Origin: Paraburkholderia aromaticivorans
GTDB taxonomy: Bacteria > Pseudomonadota > Gammaproteobacteria > Burkholderiales > Burkholderiaceae
Length of the DNA: 64,000 nucleotides
Direction: 5' to 3'
Assembly (NCBI RefSeq): GCF_002278075.1
Contig: NZ_CP022991.1
Coordinates: 62,001-126,000, forward strand
The notes under the pieces were generated by a model that worked only from the letters and a program-made list of their open reading frames with translations, did not search any database and was not told the origin of the DNA. Each line of letters begins with the position of its first letter. Position 1 is the first letter of the stretch. The position numbers and the translations under genes were made by a program. Positions 16,680 through 25,534 of the stretch are shown here, piece after piece.

Positions 16680-18023
16680 TCACTTCTTCTTGAGCTTGCC
16701 GCGCATTACCGAGACCTCGCGCGTCGCAACCGGCGCTGCTTCGTTACCCCAGGTCGTGCGCACGAAGCTCAACACCCTGGCGATTTCGGTGTCGGTGAAC
16801 TGATTCTCGAACGCCGGCATCTTTCGATGCGTCGGTCCATCCTCCGTCTGCGGACTACTGCCGCCCTCCAGCACAAGTCGGATCAGCGACGACGGGTCGG
16901 GCGCGAGGACGACGGGATTGCCCGCCAAGGCCGGGAATTTGTGTGCTTCACCGCGCCCCTCGGCCTGATGACACTTCGCGCAGAACGACGTGTAAAGCCC
17001 CGCGCCGGGACGTTCGACCTCACCGGTCTTCAACGAGGCAGCCGTCTCCTGTGCTCTCTGGGAGTTCGGGCTGAAAGCGCCCGACGCCTCGCGCGCAGGC
17101 AGGCTCTTCAGATAATGCGCGATCGCCGCCAGATCATCGTCGTTGAAATATTGCGCGCTATCTTCGACTACCTCCACCATGCTGCCAAAAGTCACCACAT
17201 GCACATCGACGCCGTGGCCCGACTTGAGGAAAGATGCGATATCGCGCGGCGACAGGCGCCCCAGTCCGGAACCGGGGTCACCAGTGAGGTTCGGTGCGAA
17301 CCAGTGATCGTTGGTGCCGCCGGTCAGGTACAGCCTCGACGACTCGTCGTAGCCGCGCTCCTCAAAGGCGGGACCCCTTGGCGTATGGCACGCTCCACAG
17401 TGCCCGAGCGACTGCACGATATAAGCGCCCCGGTTCCACTGCACGTCGTGCCTGTCGTTTGGCGTGAAGCGCCCGTGCCGCACGAATGCCAGATCCCAGA
17501 AAAACAGGCCCCAGCGCTGGCTGAACGGGAACGGCAGTTTCGTTTCGGGCGGGCGATGGTTGACCGGCTGTACGCCATGCATGAAGTACGCGTACAGCGC
17601 ACGCATATCTGCGTCGCTGATCTTCGTGAACGACGCATACGGCATGGCCGGGTAGAGTCGCTTGCCGTCGGGTGTCACGCCGTCCCGCAGCGCATGCTCG
17701 AAATCCGCAAAGCTGTAGCGGCCTATCCCGGTTTGCGGGTCCGGCGTGATGTTGGTCGAATAGATTGTGCCGAAGGGCGAGCCCATCGCGAGGCCACCGG
17801 CAAATGGCGCGCCCTGCTTCGGCTCGGTATGGCAGCCGGCGCAGTCACCGAGCTTCGCCAGATATTCGCCGCGTGAAATCAGCGCCGGGTCCGCCGACGC
17901 AGCCGCGTTCCCGGCATCAGTCGCACGCGTCTGCGCGGAGGTGTGTGCGGATAGGCCCAGCACGGTCGCTGCGATCAATGCGGCGAAGATGGCCCAAACG
18001 GCGCGCGGCGAGATCAGGTCCAT
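16680..18023 (-). CDS. Triheme c-type cytochrome (alcohol/gluconate dehydrogenase cytochrome subunit-like)
   Basis: This 447-residue exported protein has an N-terminal membrane/signal helix (VWAIFAALIAATVLGLSAHTSAQ) and three heme-c sites: CAGCH (~residue 61), CGACH (~205) and CAKCH (~340). This three-heme layout is that of the cytochrome subunit of membrane-bound sugar/alcohol dehydrogenases, which passes electrons to quinone or an oxidase. It is the last gene of the caa3 oxidase operon, 5 bp after the upstream gene. I chose the ATG at 18023 because it places the signal helix at the N-terminus; the upstream frame is out of context. The operon's first gene is a GMC-type dehydrogenase remnant, the natural partner of such a cytochrome. 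Confidence 0.88.
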   Translation of the reverse strand: MDLISPRAVWAIFAALIAATVLGLSAHTSAQTRATDAGNAAASADPALISRGEYLAKLGDCAGCHTEPKQGAPFAGGLAMGSPFGTIYSTNITPDPQTGIGRYSFADFEHALRDGVTPDGKRLYPAMPYASFTKISDADMRALYAYFMHGVQPVNHRPPETKLPFPFSQRWGLFFWDLAFVRHGRFTPNDRHDVQWNRGAYIVQSLGHCGACHTPRGPAFEERGYDESSRLYLTGGTNDHWFAPNLTGDPGSGLGRLSPRDIASFLKSGHGVDVHVVTFGSMVEVVEDSAQYFNDDDLAAIAHYLKSLPAREASGAFSPNSQRAQETAASLKTGEVERPGAGLYTSFCAKCHQAEGRGEAHKFPALAGNPVVLAPDPSSLIRLVLEGGSSPQTEDGPTHRKMPAFENQFTDTEIARVLSFVRTTWGNEAAPVATREVSVMRGKLKKK

Positions 18024-18028
18024 GTCTG

Positions 18029-18523
18029 TCACCGCCACGCGCTGCACGGTGAGACGAGAAGCACCGCCAAACCGGTCGCGACCAGCCCGACAACAAAGAG
18101 CAGGCTGAGAATAATCCCGGCCAGCGCGAGAAAACGTGTTCGTCCAACGGACGCGTCGGATGCAGGCGAAGCAGGATCCGGACGTGCGGCGCTTCGCCAG
18201 CCTCGCCACGCCGCCCAAACCCCCGCGACGCCGATCAGCAGCGCGACGACACTTATAGCGTCCAGCGCCGGCATCAGCCACGACCACTGAGGCGCCGCAA
18301 GCGCACTTCGATGCGGGAAACATGCCTGGGCAGCCAGCGTCTCACCGATTTCCGTCTGCAACACCCACGCTGCCGCCGCCCCCATCAGGCCGAACAGCAT
18401 CATCAGCGCGCCGCCGCGCCGTCGCCGCGGGCCTTCGCGTGCGGGATTGTCACCCGAAACTGGACGCGCTGACGCCCGGGCTGTCCCCTCAGGCGCTTTC
18501 TGATAGCTGACTGCGGCGAACAT
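18029..18523 (-). CDS. Small membrane protein of the oxidase operon
   Basis: The product has 164 residues, an Arg-rich N-terminus and three or four hydrophobic segments (ALMMLFGLMGAAAAWVLQ, ALDAISVVALLIGVAGVWAAW, FLALAGIILSLLFVVGLVATGLAVLLV). A good AGGAG precedes the ATG. It sits between oxidase subunit III and the cytochrome c gene, so a role in oxidase assembly or as an accessory subunit is possible from context only. I do not recognise the family. Confidence 0.7.
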   Translation of the reverse strand: MFAAVSYQKAPEGTARASARPVSGDNPAREGPRRRRGGALMMLFGLMGAAAAWVLQTEIGETLAAQACFPHRSALAAPQWSWLMPALDAISVVALLIGVAGVWAAWRGWRSAARPDPASPASDASVGRTRFLALAGIILSLLFVVGLVATGLAVLLVSPCSAWR

Positions 18524-18533
18524 CGTCGCTCTC

Positions 18534-19133
18534 CTAGAAAAGTAACGGCGTGACGTATAGGGTCATGAAGATAAAGAGCCAGACGACATCGACAAAATGC
18601 CAGTACAGGCCGCCGATCCTCAGCGCGGCGCAGCGCTTTTCGTCGAAGTAGCCCAAGGCCGTCCAGGTCAGCAAAGCCGATAACACGACGAGTCCGACAA
18701 GCACGTGAACCACGTGAAAACCGGTGATCGTGAAGTAGAGCGACCCGTACTGATGCGTCGCGATGTCGTAGGGATGGTCGTGCCACTCTTTCATCTGGAT
18801 GCCGACGAACACGATCCCCAGCGCGATCGCAAACGCCATCGACGCAACCGCCCAGCGGATCCTGCGCCGGCGCACCAGGCGCTCGCATAGCCACACGAAC
18901 ACGCTGCTCGAGAGCAGAACACAAGTATTGAGTGCGCCAATACCGATCTTCGGAAGTCCTTCGGGTGGCCAGTGCAGCTCGGTCTGCGAGCCAAGGTACA
19001 GATACGAGAAAATCAGATAGCCGAATAGCGACGCCTCCGTCGCGACCGTGGCCATCATGCCCCACCAGCCGCTTGACAACTTGCCCGCGCTACCGACCGG
19101 CAGGATCAGATCGCTATGGAGCCGATCACTCAT
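18534..19133 (-). CDS. ctaE: Cytochrome c oxidase subunit III
   Basis: This 199-residue protein has five hydrophobic segments and matches short-form subunit III: WGMMATVATEASLFGYLIFSYLYL at the start, then GFHVVHVLVGLVVLSALLTW and YWHFVDVVWLFIFMTLYV at the end, the last holding the typical WHFVDxVW. The ATG at 19133 overlaps the subunit I stop by 8 bp, suggesting translational coupling. Confidence 0.92.
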   Translation of the reverse strand: MSDRLHSDLILPVGSAGKLSSGWWGMMATVATEASLFGYLIFSYLYLGSQTELHWPPEGLPKIGIGALNTCVLLSSSVFVWLCERLVRRRRIRWAVASMAFAIALGIVFVGIQMKEWHDHPYDIATHQYGSLYFTITGFHVVHVLVGLVVLSALLTWTALGYFDEKRCAALRIGGLYWHFVDVVWLFIFMTLYVTPLLF

Positions 19134-21117
19134 GGCCAGTTCCCACGTCCTGCACACGCTGCGGTTCCCGTTGAATCAGCAGGCGTTCGGGCCATAGCCA
19201 GAGCAGGATCGCCGCACCGCATGCCGCCGCCGTGAATCCCGCGAATATCCACGCATGCAGCAACATCGCGACGAACAGCAGCGCACTGAACAAACCGAGC
19301 AGGAACGGGGCATAGGAGTCTGACGGTATCTTGAGAATGATGTCGGGTCTCGCATCGAGCGAAGTCGTGCCTAGCGCCTCACGTCCATGGTCAAGCACGA
19401 ACCCTTCCTCGAGCTGTGAGCGAGCGCCCTCCCCGATCCGGTCTTCCCACAACGGATTACGGCTCGCCACCACCGGCACGACGGCGAAATTGTAGGGCGG
19501 CGGCGGCGAAGGCACCGACCATTCGAGCGATGCGCCATCCCATGGATTGTCGCCCGCTGGTTTGCCGCGCCGCAGGCTCACTGCCACATCGATCAGGAAG
19601 ATCAGAATGCCGACGGCAAACACGAACGAGCCGATCGTCGTGATCATGTTGGTCGTGTCCCATCCCATGTCGGCCGGGTACGTATAAATCCGGCGCGGCA
19701 TGCCCAGCAGACCCGAAATGTGCATCGGGAAAAAGCCCACGTTAAAGCCGATCAAAGTGACCCAGAACGAGAGCTTGCCCAGCCTCTCACTGGTCATCCG
19801 GCCGGTGAACTTGGGAAACCAGTAGTAGATGCCGCCCAGCACGGGAAATACGTTGATGCCGAGCAGCACGTAGTGCAGGTGCGCAACCACGAAATAGGTG
19901 TCCGTGAGTTGCCAGTCGAACGGCACGGCAGCCGTCATGACACCCGAAACGCCGCCAATCACGAACATCAGCACAAAGCCCGCAAAAAACAGGAACGGCA
20001 CGCGGTAGACCGGGCGGCCGAGCCAGATGGTTGCAATCCACGCGAAGGTGGCCACCGCGCTCGGGATCGAGATGAGCGTACTGGCAGCGCCAAAGAACGC
20101 CAGCGCAAGCGGCGCAATCCCTGTCGCGAACATGTGATGAATCCAGACCACGAAGCCGATCATCATCGTTGCGACAGTGGAGATCGCGACGGGTGTATAG
20201 CCCACGAGCGGCCGGCGGCAGAAGGTTGGCAGCGCATCGGACACGATGCCCATGGCCGGCAGCACGACGACATAAACCCAGGGATGAGCGAAAATCCAGA
20301 ACATGTGCTGCCACAACATCGGGCGGCCGCCATTGGCGACATCGAAGAAGTGCGTGCCGACCTGCCGGTCGAGCCACAACATCAGGAACGCAAGACTGAC
20401 CGATGGAATTGCCACCAGATTGGCGGCAGACGCAGTCAGCGTACCCCACACCAGAATCGGCAACCGGTCGATCGACATGCCTGGCGCGCGCATGCGCAAC
20501 AGCGTGACGACAAAATTGACGGACCCAACTGTCGTCGAGACACCGAGCAGCACCATGCCGAGCGCGTACACGTCAACGTTCGGCCCGGTGTTGTATTCGA
20601 GACTCGAAAGCGGCACATAGTTGAACCAGCCGGCATCAGGTGCCTGACCGAGTGGAAAACTCGCGTAGAGAAAGAGGCCAGCAAAAAGAAAAACCCAGAA
20701 AGAAAGCGCGTTAAGTCGTGGAAATGCCATGTCGCGCGCACCAAGCACGAGGGGCCACAGATAGTTCGAGAATCCCGACAGGACCGGCAACGCGTACAGG
20801 AAAATCATCGTTATGCCATGCATCGTGAAGAGCTGGTTGTACTGCTCTGGCGACAACAGATGTGAGTTCGGCCGCGCAAGCTGGACGCGCATCACCAGCG
20901 CCTCGATGCCTCCAGCGATCAGAAAGATGAACGCGGTCACGATGTAGCGAATGCCAATCCGCTTATGGTCCACGGTCGAGAGCCACCCGCGCCACCCGGG
21001 TTCACTTTCCCATAGTTCACGCAGACGCTGCTCGCGCGCCGACCCTTGCGGAAGACGGCCGATTTCCGGCCGGCGGGCGAGCCGAAGGTCGGGTTGATTG
21101 GGTGCGAGGTCGGCCAT
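19126..21117 (-). CDS. ctaD: Cytochrome c oxidase subunit I (caa3-type)
   Basis: This 663-residue heme-copper oxidase core subunit has ~12 membrane helices plus two extra hydrophobic segments at the C-terminus (PFLLGLFSALLFVAMLLHAWIF). Diagnostic pieces are STVDHKRIGIRYI at the start, the low-spin heme His in FTMHGITMIFL, the CuB/active-site region WIFAHPWVYVVVLPAMG, the HHMFATG pair, and the two His of VVAHLHYVLLG. It sits in a II-I-III gene order. A ~26-bp gap separates it from the subunit II gene. Confidence 0.95.
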   Translation of the reverse strand: MADLAPNQPDLRLARRPEIGRLPQGSAREQRLRELWESEPGWRGWLSTVDHKRIGIRYIVTAFIFLIAGGIEALVMRVQLARPNSHLLSPEQYNQLFTMHGITMIFLYALPVLSGFSNYLWPLVLGARDMAFPRLNALSFWVFLFAGLFLYASFPLGQAPDAGWFNYVPLSSLEYNTGPNVDVYALGMVLLGVSTTVGSVNFVVTLLRMRAPGMSIDRLPILVWGTLTASAANLVAIPSVSLAFLMLWLDRQVGTHFFDVANGGRPMLWQHMFWIFAHPWVYVVVLPAMGIVSDALPTFCRRPLVGYTPVAISTVATMMIGFVVWIHHMFATGIAPLALAFFGAASTLISIPSAVATFAWIATIWLGRPVYRVPFLFFAGFVLMFVIGGVSGVMTAAVPFDWQLTDTYFVVAHLHYVLLGINVFPVLGGIYYWFPKFTGRMTSERLGKLSFWVTLIGFNVGFFPMHISGLLGMPRRIYTYPADMGWDTTNMITTIGSFVFAVGILIFLIDVAVSLRRGKPAGDNPWDGASLEWSVPSPPPPYNFAVVPVVASRNPLWEDRIGEGARSQLEEGFVLDHGREALGTTSLDARPDIILKIPSDSYAPFLLGLFSALLFVAMLLHAWIFAGFTAAACGAAILLWLWPERLLIQREPQRVQDVGTGHE

Positions 21118-21143
21118 GTTCGTCCCTTTCTGGTGGCGTTGCG

Positions 21144-22169
21144 CTAGCGGAGCGTTGCGAGATAGGCCGACAGCGCAGTGGCATCCTGCGCGCTCAGTGC
21201 AATGCTGGGCATCAGTGAATCCGGTTTGATCTGCTGTGCGTGCTGGACCCAGTCGAGCAGATGTTCAGGCGTATTCGGCAACGTGCCCGCCGCAAGCTGC
21301 TTGCGTGAGCCAACATGCGTGAGATCAGGCGCCTGCACGCCGGCAGCGTCGCTGCCTCGTATCGCATGGCAGCCGGCACAGCGATCCATGAAGATCTTCT
21401 GGCCGGTTCGCAGTTGGCCGTCGACTGGGGCCTTTGCCTGACGGACCTGCGCGTCGCGCCAGGCATCGAAATCCGCCTGCGGCTGCGCAACGACGTCAAA
21501 CGCCATGTGCGCATGCTGTGCACCGCAAAACTGAGTGCACTGACCACGGTAGACGCCCGGCGCGTCCGCCTGAATCCATTGCGTGTTGATCTGGCCGGGG
21601 ATCGCCTGGGTCTTACCGGCTAGGCGCGGCACCCAGAACGCGTGAATCACGTCTGCGCTCCTGAGTCCGATCTTGACCGGCACACCCACCGGGATGTGAA
21701 TCTCGTTGGCTGTTACGAAACGATGTGACGGGTCGGCAGCGTCGCCGTAATCGATCTTCCACCACCAGTCGTACGCGGTGACTGTGATAGTCATGCCCGC
21801 GGGCGCCGAAGGCTGCGCAACGGCCTGCAGGGTGACGAGCGTGTAGAAGAGCGAAGCGAGCAATGCCAACGTCGATACGCCGACGCCAACATAGATCCAT
21901 CCCAATCCGCCCTCCTCCTTGCCCAATGCACGCGGTGCGGCGGCGGGACGCCGGCGCAACAGCGCGCCCGCCAGCAGGACCGCAATGATGACGACAACCG
22001 CGACGCACATCGCGGTAAGACCCCAGCCTAGATGCATCGTCGGCGTTGCTGCGGGGCCATTGGAATGCAGAAAATATTCAAGCGGCGCATCGGCGTGTGC
22101 CGGCAGCGACACGAAAGGCACTGTCAGGAATGCGAGTTTGCTTCTTCCCGCGGTTAGCGCGAGGCGCAC
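21144..22169 (-). CDS. ctaC: Cytochrome c oxidase subunit II with fused cytochrome c domain
   Basis: This 341-residue subunit has an N-terminal signal/anchor, two membrane helices and a CuA domain with the binuclear copper motif (GQCTQFCGAQHAHM, residues ~225-240). A C-terminal heme-c domain carries CAGCH (~residue 278) and a later Met. The fused heme marks a caa3-type enzyme that takes electrons from a soluble or bound cytochrome c. Translation starts at GTG 22169 with GGGAG 5 bp before it. It overlaps the end of the upstream chimeric gene by 16 bp. Confidence 0.93.
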   Translation of the reverse strand: MRLALTAGRSKLAFLTVPFVSLPAHADAPLEYFLHSNGPAATPTMHLGWGLTAMCVAVVVIIAVLLAGALLRRRPAAAPRALGKEEGGLGWIYVGVGVSTLALLASLFYTLVTLQAVAQPSAPAGMTITVTAYDWWWKIDYGDAADPSHRFVTANEIHIPVGVPVKIGLRSADVIHAFWVPRLAGKTQAIPGQINTQWIQADAPGVYRGQCTQFCGAQHAHMAFDVVAQPQADFDAWRDAQVRQAKAPVDGQLRTGQKIFMDRCAGCHAIRGSDAAGVQAPDLTHVGSRKQLAAGTLPNTPEHLLDWVQHAQQIKPDSLMPSIALSAQDATALSAYLATLR

Positions 22170-23146
22170 GACAGCTCCCCACGCGCGACGAGCGCTTCAA
22201 TGCGATCCGCGGTCCGGCAAGCGATCGCCTGAATCGTCAGAGACGGATTGACGCCACCCAGGGTTGGAAACGCCGACCCATCGCAAATCCACAGATGGGG
22301 TATGTCCCAACCGCGGCAGTCGCCATTGACTTCACTCGTGCACGGATCGTCGCCCATGCGCGCGGTGCCGTTCGAATGGCAGGTATCGTTCTCCTGATTC
22401 CAGATTTCGCGGGCGCCAGCGGCCCGCAGATGCCGCGCCATGAAGTCGAGGGCGCGTCGCACGAGGCGCGTGTCGTTGTCGCATAGCGAATAGGTGACGC
22501 GGGCGATCGGCAGGCCATACTGGTCATTCTCGTCGGCAAGGGTGACGCGGCTTCGCTCCTGCGGCAGGGTCTCGCCTACAATCTTGAGCTCCGCCAGATG
22601 GTTGTATTTCTCCATCTCATGAAGCAGCGCATCGCCCCATAAACCGCGACCGTTCTGCGTCGACGCCCGCGCAGCCGGAAGCGCCCCCCGGCTCATGTAA
22701 CAATATCCGCCGAAGAAATCTTTACCCGTGTCGGTGTAGTTCCAGTGCTCAGTCATGGCGAGCGAGGGCGGCCCCTTGTACCAGCGGATGTCTTCGTCCA
22801 TCGCGCCCCATGCCGCCTGGTTGATCTGCACCATCAGGTTCGTGCCCACCGGTCGCGAGCTGTTCGTAAGCCCGTCTGGAAACGCGGCGCTAGCGGGCAT
22901 CAGAAGCAGGCACGGCGTCTCGATCGCATAGCCCGCGACTGCGACGTTACGCGCCTGCTGAAACTGCCCCACCACAGCGCGCACGTAGTGCACACCGGTC
23001 GCGTGCCCAGCGTCGTCCGTTTCGATTCGCCCGACCATGGCCAGATCGCGGATCTCAGCGCCTGCCTGCACCGCCCAGCCGTAGATATGGCGGACGCCCC
23101 ATTGGCGCAGTCGTTCGACAAGACAATCGCTGACCGTCTGACCCAT
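22154..23146 (-). pseudogene. Chimera: TPP-enzyme N-terminus joined to truncated GMC oxidoreductase
   Basis: The 330-codon frame starts with a good ribosome site (AGGAG) and MGQTVSDCLVERLRQWGVRHIYG. This is the opening of pyruvate-oxidase/acetolactate-synthase-type TPP enzymes. After ~24 codons the sequence switches to EIRDLAMVGRIETDDAG... and continues as a GMC dehydrogenase to the C-terminal CHSNGTARMGDDP and GVNPSLTIQAIA motifs. The whole N-terminal FAD-binding part of the GMC protein (GxGxxG motif, roughly 200 residues) and most of the TPP enzyme are missing. A deletion fusing two neighbouring genes explains this. The frame is intact, so a protein may be made, but it should not bind FAD. 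It is the first gene ahead of the caa3 oxidase genes and may now mainly supply their promoter and leader. Confidence 0.75.
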
Positions 23147-23791
23147 CTTTGTTCTCCTGCGCGGCCCAGGGCCGACTGGCAAGCGCTTGTCCGGTTGTCT
23201 GCTCACATCCGGTTGTCTGCTCACATCTGCGTCGCGGGTTTCGATCTGAGCCCTCAGCACGACGCTAATGTCACAACGTGATGTATCGCAAAAACCTTGC
23301 CCGTGTGTCACCTTTTGCCCGGCGAAACCCGCAGCCCAATAGCACGGACTGCGCAAGCGGATTCCAATGGAAGTGAAAAGCCGGTGGAATTTGCAATTGC
23401 CGTGTAAAACCGTCGCACAATGTAACGGTCCCGGCACGGCCCCTGAGCAAGCCAGCAGTTCTTTTCCGCCACCCGGCGTTCGGTCCGTCTATGGGCGGCC
23501 GGGATCCTTCGGAGACGCTCACGCGCGATGGGTATGCCGCCTCGCGCCGGGCCGTGCGTGAGATGAAGACCGATGCTCTTGTTAGGTGCAAACGGACCCG
23601 ATAACGGCGAACATCAATTTATCGGACAACGAAACCACGCCCGGTTGCGGCGTTCTCAGGCGCAGTGGCCACGTCGGGCTTCTGCTGGCCTTCCCGCCCC
23701 CTGAATCCGGACAGCCAGGGCCTCCTCCGCCCGGCTTTGTTATCCGCATGCAGATCCAGCCGTCACCGCGTGGCGGGAATATCGGTGCAGT
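23147..23791. other. Region upstream of the oxidase operon
   Basis: This presumably contains the promoter of the chimeric gene and oxidase operon. I see no gene. An exact 18-bp tandem repeat lies at 23190-23225. Confidence 0.45.
23190..23225. repeat. Exact 18-bp tandem duplication
   Basis: The unit TCCGGTTGTCTGCTCACA occurs twice without a gap, 44 bp upstream of the chimeric gene's start codon. Confidence 0.9.
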
Positions 23792-24139
23792 AGGCGGGGA
23801 AGACGCGACGGCGAACCGGTAACCGTGACGATTGATAAAAGCGGATCAAATCTCGCGGCGCTACAGGCGCGCAACGCTGGACGTGGGGCGCCGATCAAGA
23901 TCCGCCAGAAGAAGTACCTGAACAACGGCGTAGAGCAGGACCACCGTGCCATCAAGCGTCGCACCCGACCAATGCTGGGTTTCGAGAATTTTCGTTGTGC
24001 ACGCATCATTCCTGGCGGCATCGAGTTCAGGCACATGATCCGACCAGAATCACCGATCGTGCTTCCATGTGGCAACACGACCGGAGCCAGAGCAACAACG
24101 TCCATGGGAACCCTCGTCAGATTCGTCTGCGACGTCTAA
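23792..24139 (+). pseudogene. IS6-family transposase remnant (C-terminal part)
   Basis: The frame reads RRDGEPVTVTIDKSGSNLAAL, then KIRQKKYLNNGVEQDHRAIKRR and TRPMLGFENF, the C-terminal end of IS6/IS26-like DDE transposases including the catalytic Glu context (EQDHRAIKRR). The N-terminal half is absent. The tail after IPGGIEFRHMIR diverges, so both ends are lost. I found no terminal inverted repeats. Confidence 0.75.
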
Positions 24140-24820
24140 TTAACGGTGTCGGCGATTTTCAAATTTACCGGAATCGATCGAACGAGAACCGGCGTCATTG
24201 TTGACGACGCGATTTGCGACCGTCTGGCGGGCCCCGTCACCTGCCAAACGGTTTTGACTTCCAAGGCTGAAATTTTTGGCACCGACGGTTAGTTGCGTTA
24301 GTGGAATCGTTTAATCCTGCCTGCGCGCGTAGCACTGACCAGCTCGCCCATGCACAACCACGCATTCGTGCTCAGGTCGGCAAACGCCACGGCCACTTCT
24401 GTGGACCGCCTGATTGCCGAGCGCGCACCCCAGCTCCACACCCGACGAGATCCGCGTCCGTGGGCTGGCCCTTCTACCCATCCTGCGGGAGGGTTGACCG
24501 ATGACTGCGAGCCGCACAGGCACGCCCCAGAGTTTCAACAACCGTCCGGCGGCGACACAGGAGACGCGGTTTTTGCGCCACCTGACGACATTGAAGCACG
24601 ACACACTTGCGCAGTTCGATGTCCCTCCACATCGCCAAAAACTTTCTTCCCAAATATTGATCTTTGGCATGTCTCGATATTAAGATGGGCACCTTGGCGC
24701 GCGACATGCATCCCCCCGCTCAATTGGGTACCGCGCCGCCATCCTCGAATGATCCCGCTCGAAAAGCGAGGACGGCGAATCAGGTTGCCAGCGAAACGCA
24801 GGTGTAGCCAGGAGACGGAG
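24140..24820. other. Region without a supported gene
   Basis: Several frames overlap on both strands, but none has a convincing ribosome site and protein-like composition. Its position between a transposase remnant and small genes suggests decayed DNA. Confidence 0.45.
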
Positions 24821-25027
24821 ATGCTCAGTCCACATGAATTTGCCACTCTTATGCTGCTTAGGGACGCGCCAGACCCACTGAGCCTGGATCGTGCGGATCT
24901 GGAAGTGCTCCTTGAACGTCAGCTGGTCACACTGGAGCAACTCGCCTCCGGTCAACAACGCCCTCTCGTTACCGACCACGGCCAGCTTTTTCTCAAAGCT
25001 GCTGCTCGCATGCTTAATGACAAATGA
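24821..25027 (+). CDS. Small hypothetical protein (68 aa)
   Basis: The product is soluble and mostly helical in look: MLSPHEFATLMLLRDAPDPL, then DRADLEVLLERQLVTLEQLAS, ending in MLNDK. A strong GGAGACGGAG precedes the ATG at 24821. I do not recognise a family, but its Leu-rich DLEVLLERQLVTLE stretch is protein-like. The tiny membrane-protein gene begins 41 bp after its stop, so the two may be co-transcribed. Confidence 0.65.
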   Translation: MLSPHEFATLMLLRDAPDPLSLDRADLEVLLERQLVTLEQLASGQQRPLVTDHGQLFLKAAARMLNDK

Positions 25028-25068
25028 CACTGATCGGGTGATCCAGTTCTTCAGTCAAGGAGTCTTCC

Positions 25069-25227
25069 GTGAGTGACTCGTGGGCGGGAATTGCCGTGGG
25101 ATTTTTCGGGCTGGGTGTCGCCGCGCTGCTAGTGGCTGGTCATTACCGTCGCGAATTGATGCGTCGGAGGATGCTCAGGCAGATGGACCCTCGCCAATGT
25201 TGGGACGTGATGCGTCACCGTCGATGA
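25069..25227 (+). CDS. Tiny single-pass membrane protein (52 aa)
   Basis: Translation from GTG 25069, with AAGGAG 8 bp upstream, gives VSDSWAGIAVGFFGLGVAALLVAGHY followed by a basic tail rich in Arg and Met (RRELMRRRMLRQMDPRQ). That is one hydrophobic helix with a positively charged cytoplasmic tail. Function is unknown. The ribosome site and the clean hydrophobic/basic layout argue for a real gene. Confidence 0.55.
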   Translation: MSDSWAGIAVGFFGLGVAALLVAGHYRRELMRRRMLRQMDPRQCWDVMRHRR

Positions 25228-25315
25228 AAGGCATGTTTTCAAAGGTGAAGATAATTGAGGCATAGGGTGCTCAGGTAGCTCGCGCGGGAACTCCGTTTCA
25301 GAGGGAGATGACCGC

Positions 25316-25534
25316 ATGCACAACCTGAATTTTGCCGAAAGAATCCTCGAGCGCGCCTGTCAGCTCTGGCAACACGGCGGCAGCCTCGAAGGATGTTGTT
25401 TGATCGCTGATTTCATCGGGGTCATCCAACGGAAGCTCGCCCCATCTTCGCTCCTCGTCGCCGGGTCCGTGCCGTCATCGCCATCGTCGGTCTCTGCGGA
25501 ATGGTTCTTTACGAGAGCCGGCAGGACGCACTGA
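25316..25534 (+). CDS. Small hypothetical ORF (72 aa), possibly truncated
   Basis: The ATG at 25316 has GGGAG upstream. The first ~42 residues (MHNLNFAERILERACQLW, GGSLEGCCLIADFIGVIQRK) look protein-like. The remainder runs through the start of the diguanylate cyclase remnant in a different frame and is low-complexity, so the natural C-terminus is probably lost. Confidence 0.4.
   Translation: MHNLNFAERILERACQLWQHGGSLEGCCLIADFIGVIQRKLAPSSLLVAGSVPSSPSSVSAEWFFTRAGRTH

Noticed and set aside
19720..20865. Plus-strand open frame of 381 codons
   Set aside because: Antisense to oxidase subunit I; composition is charged and repetitive as expected for the reverse of a membrane protein gene.
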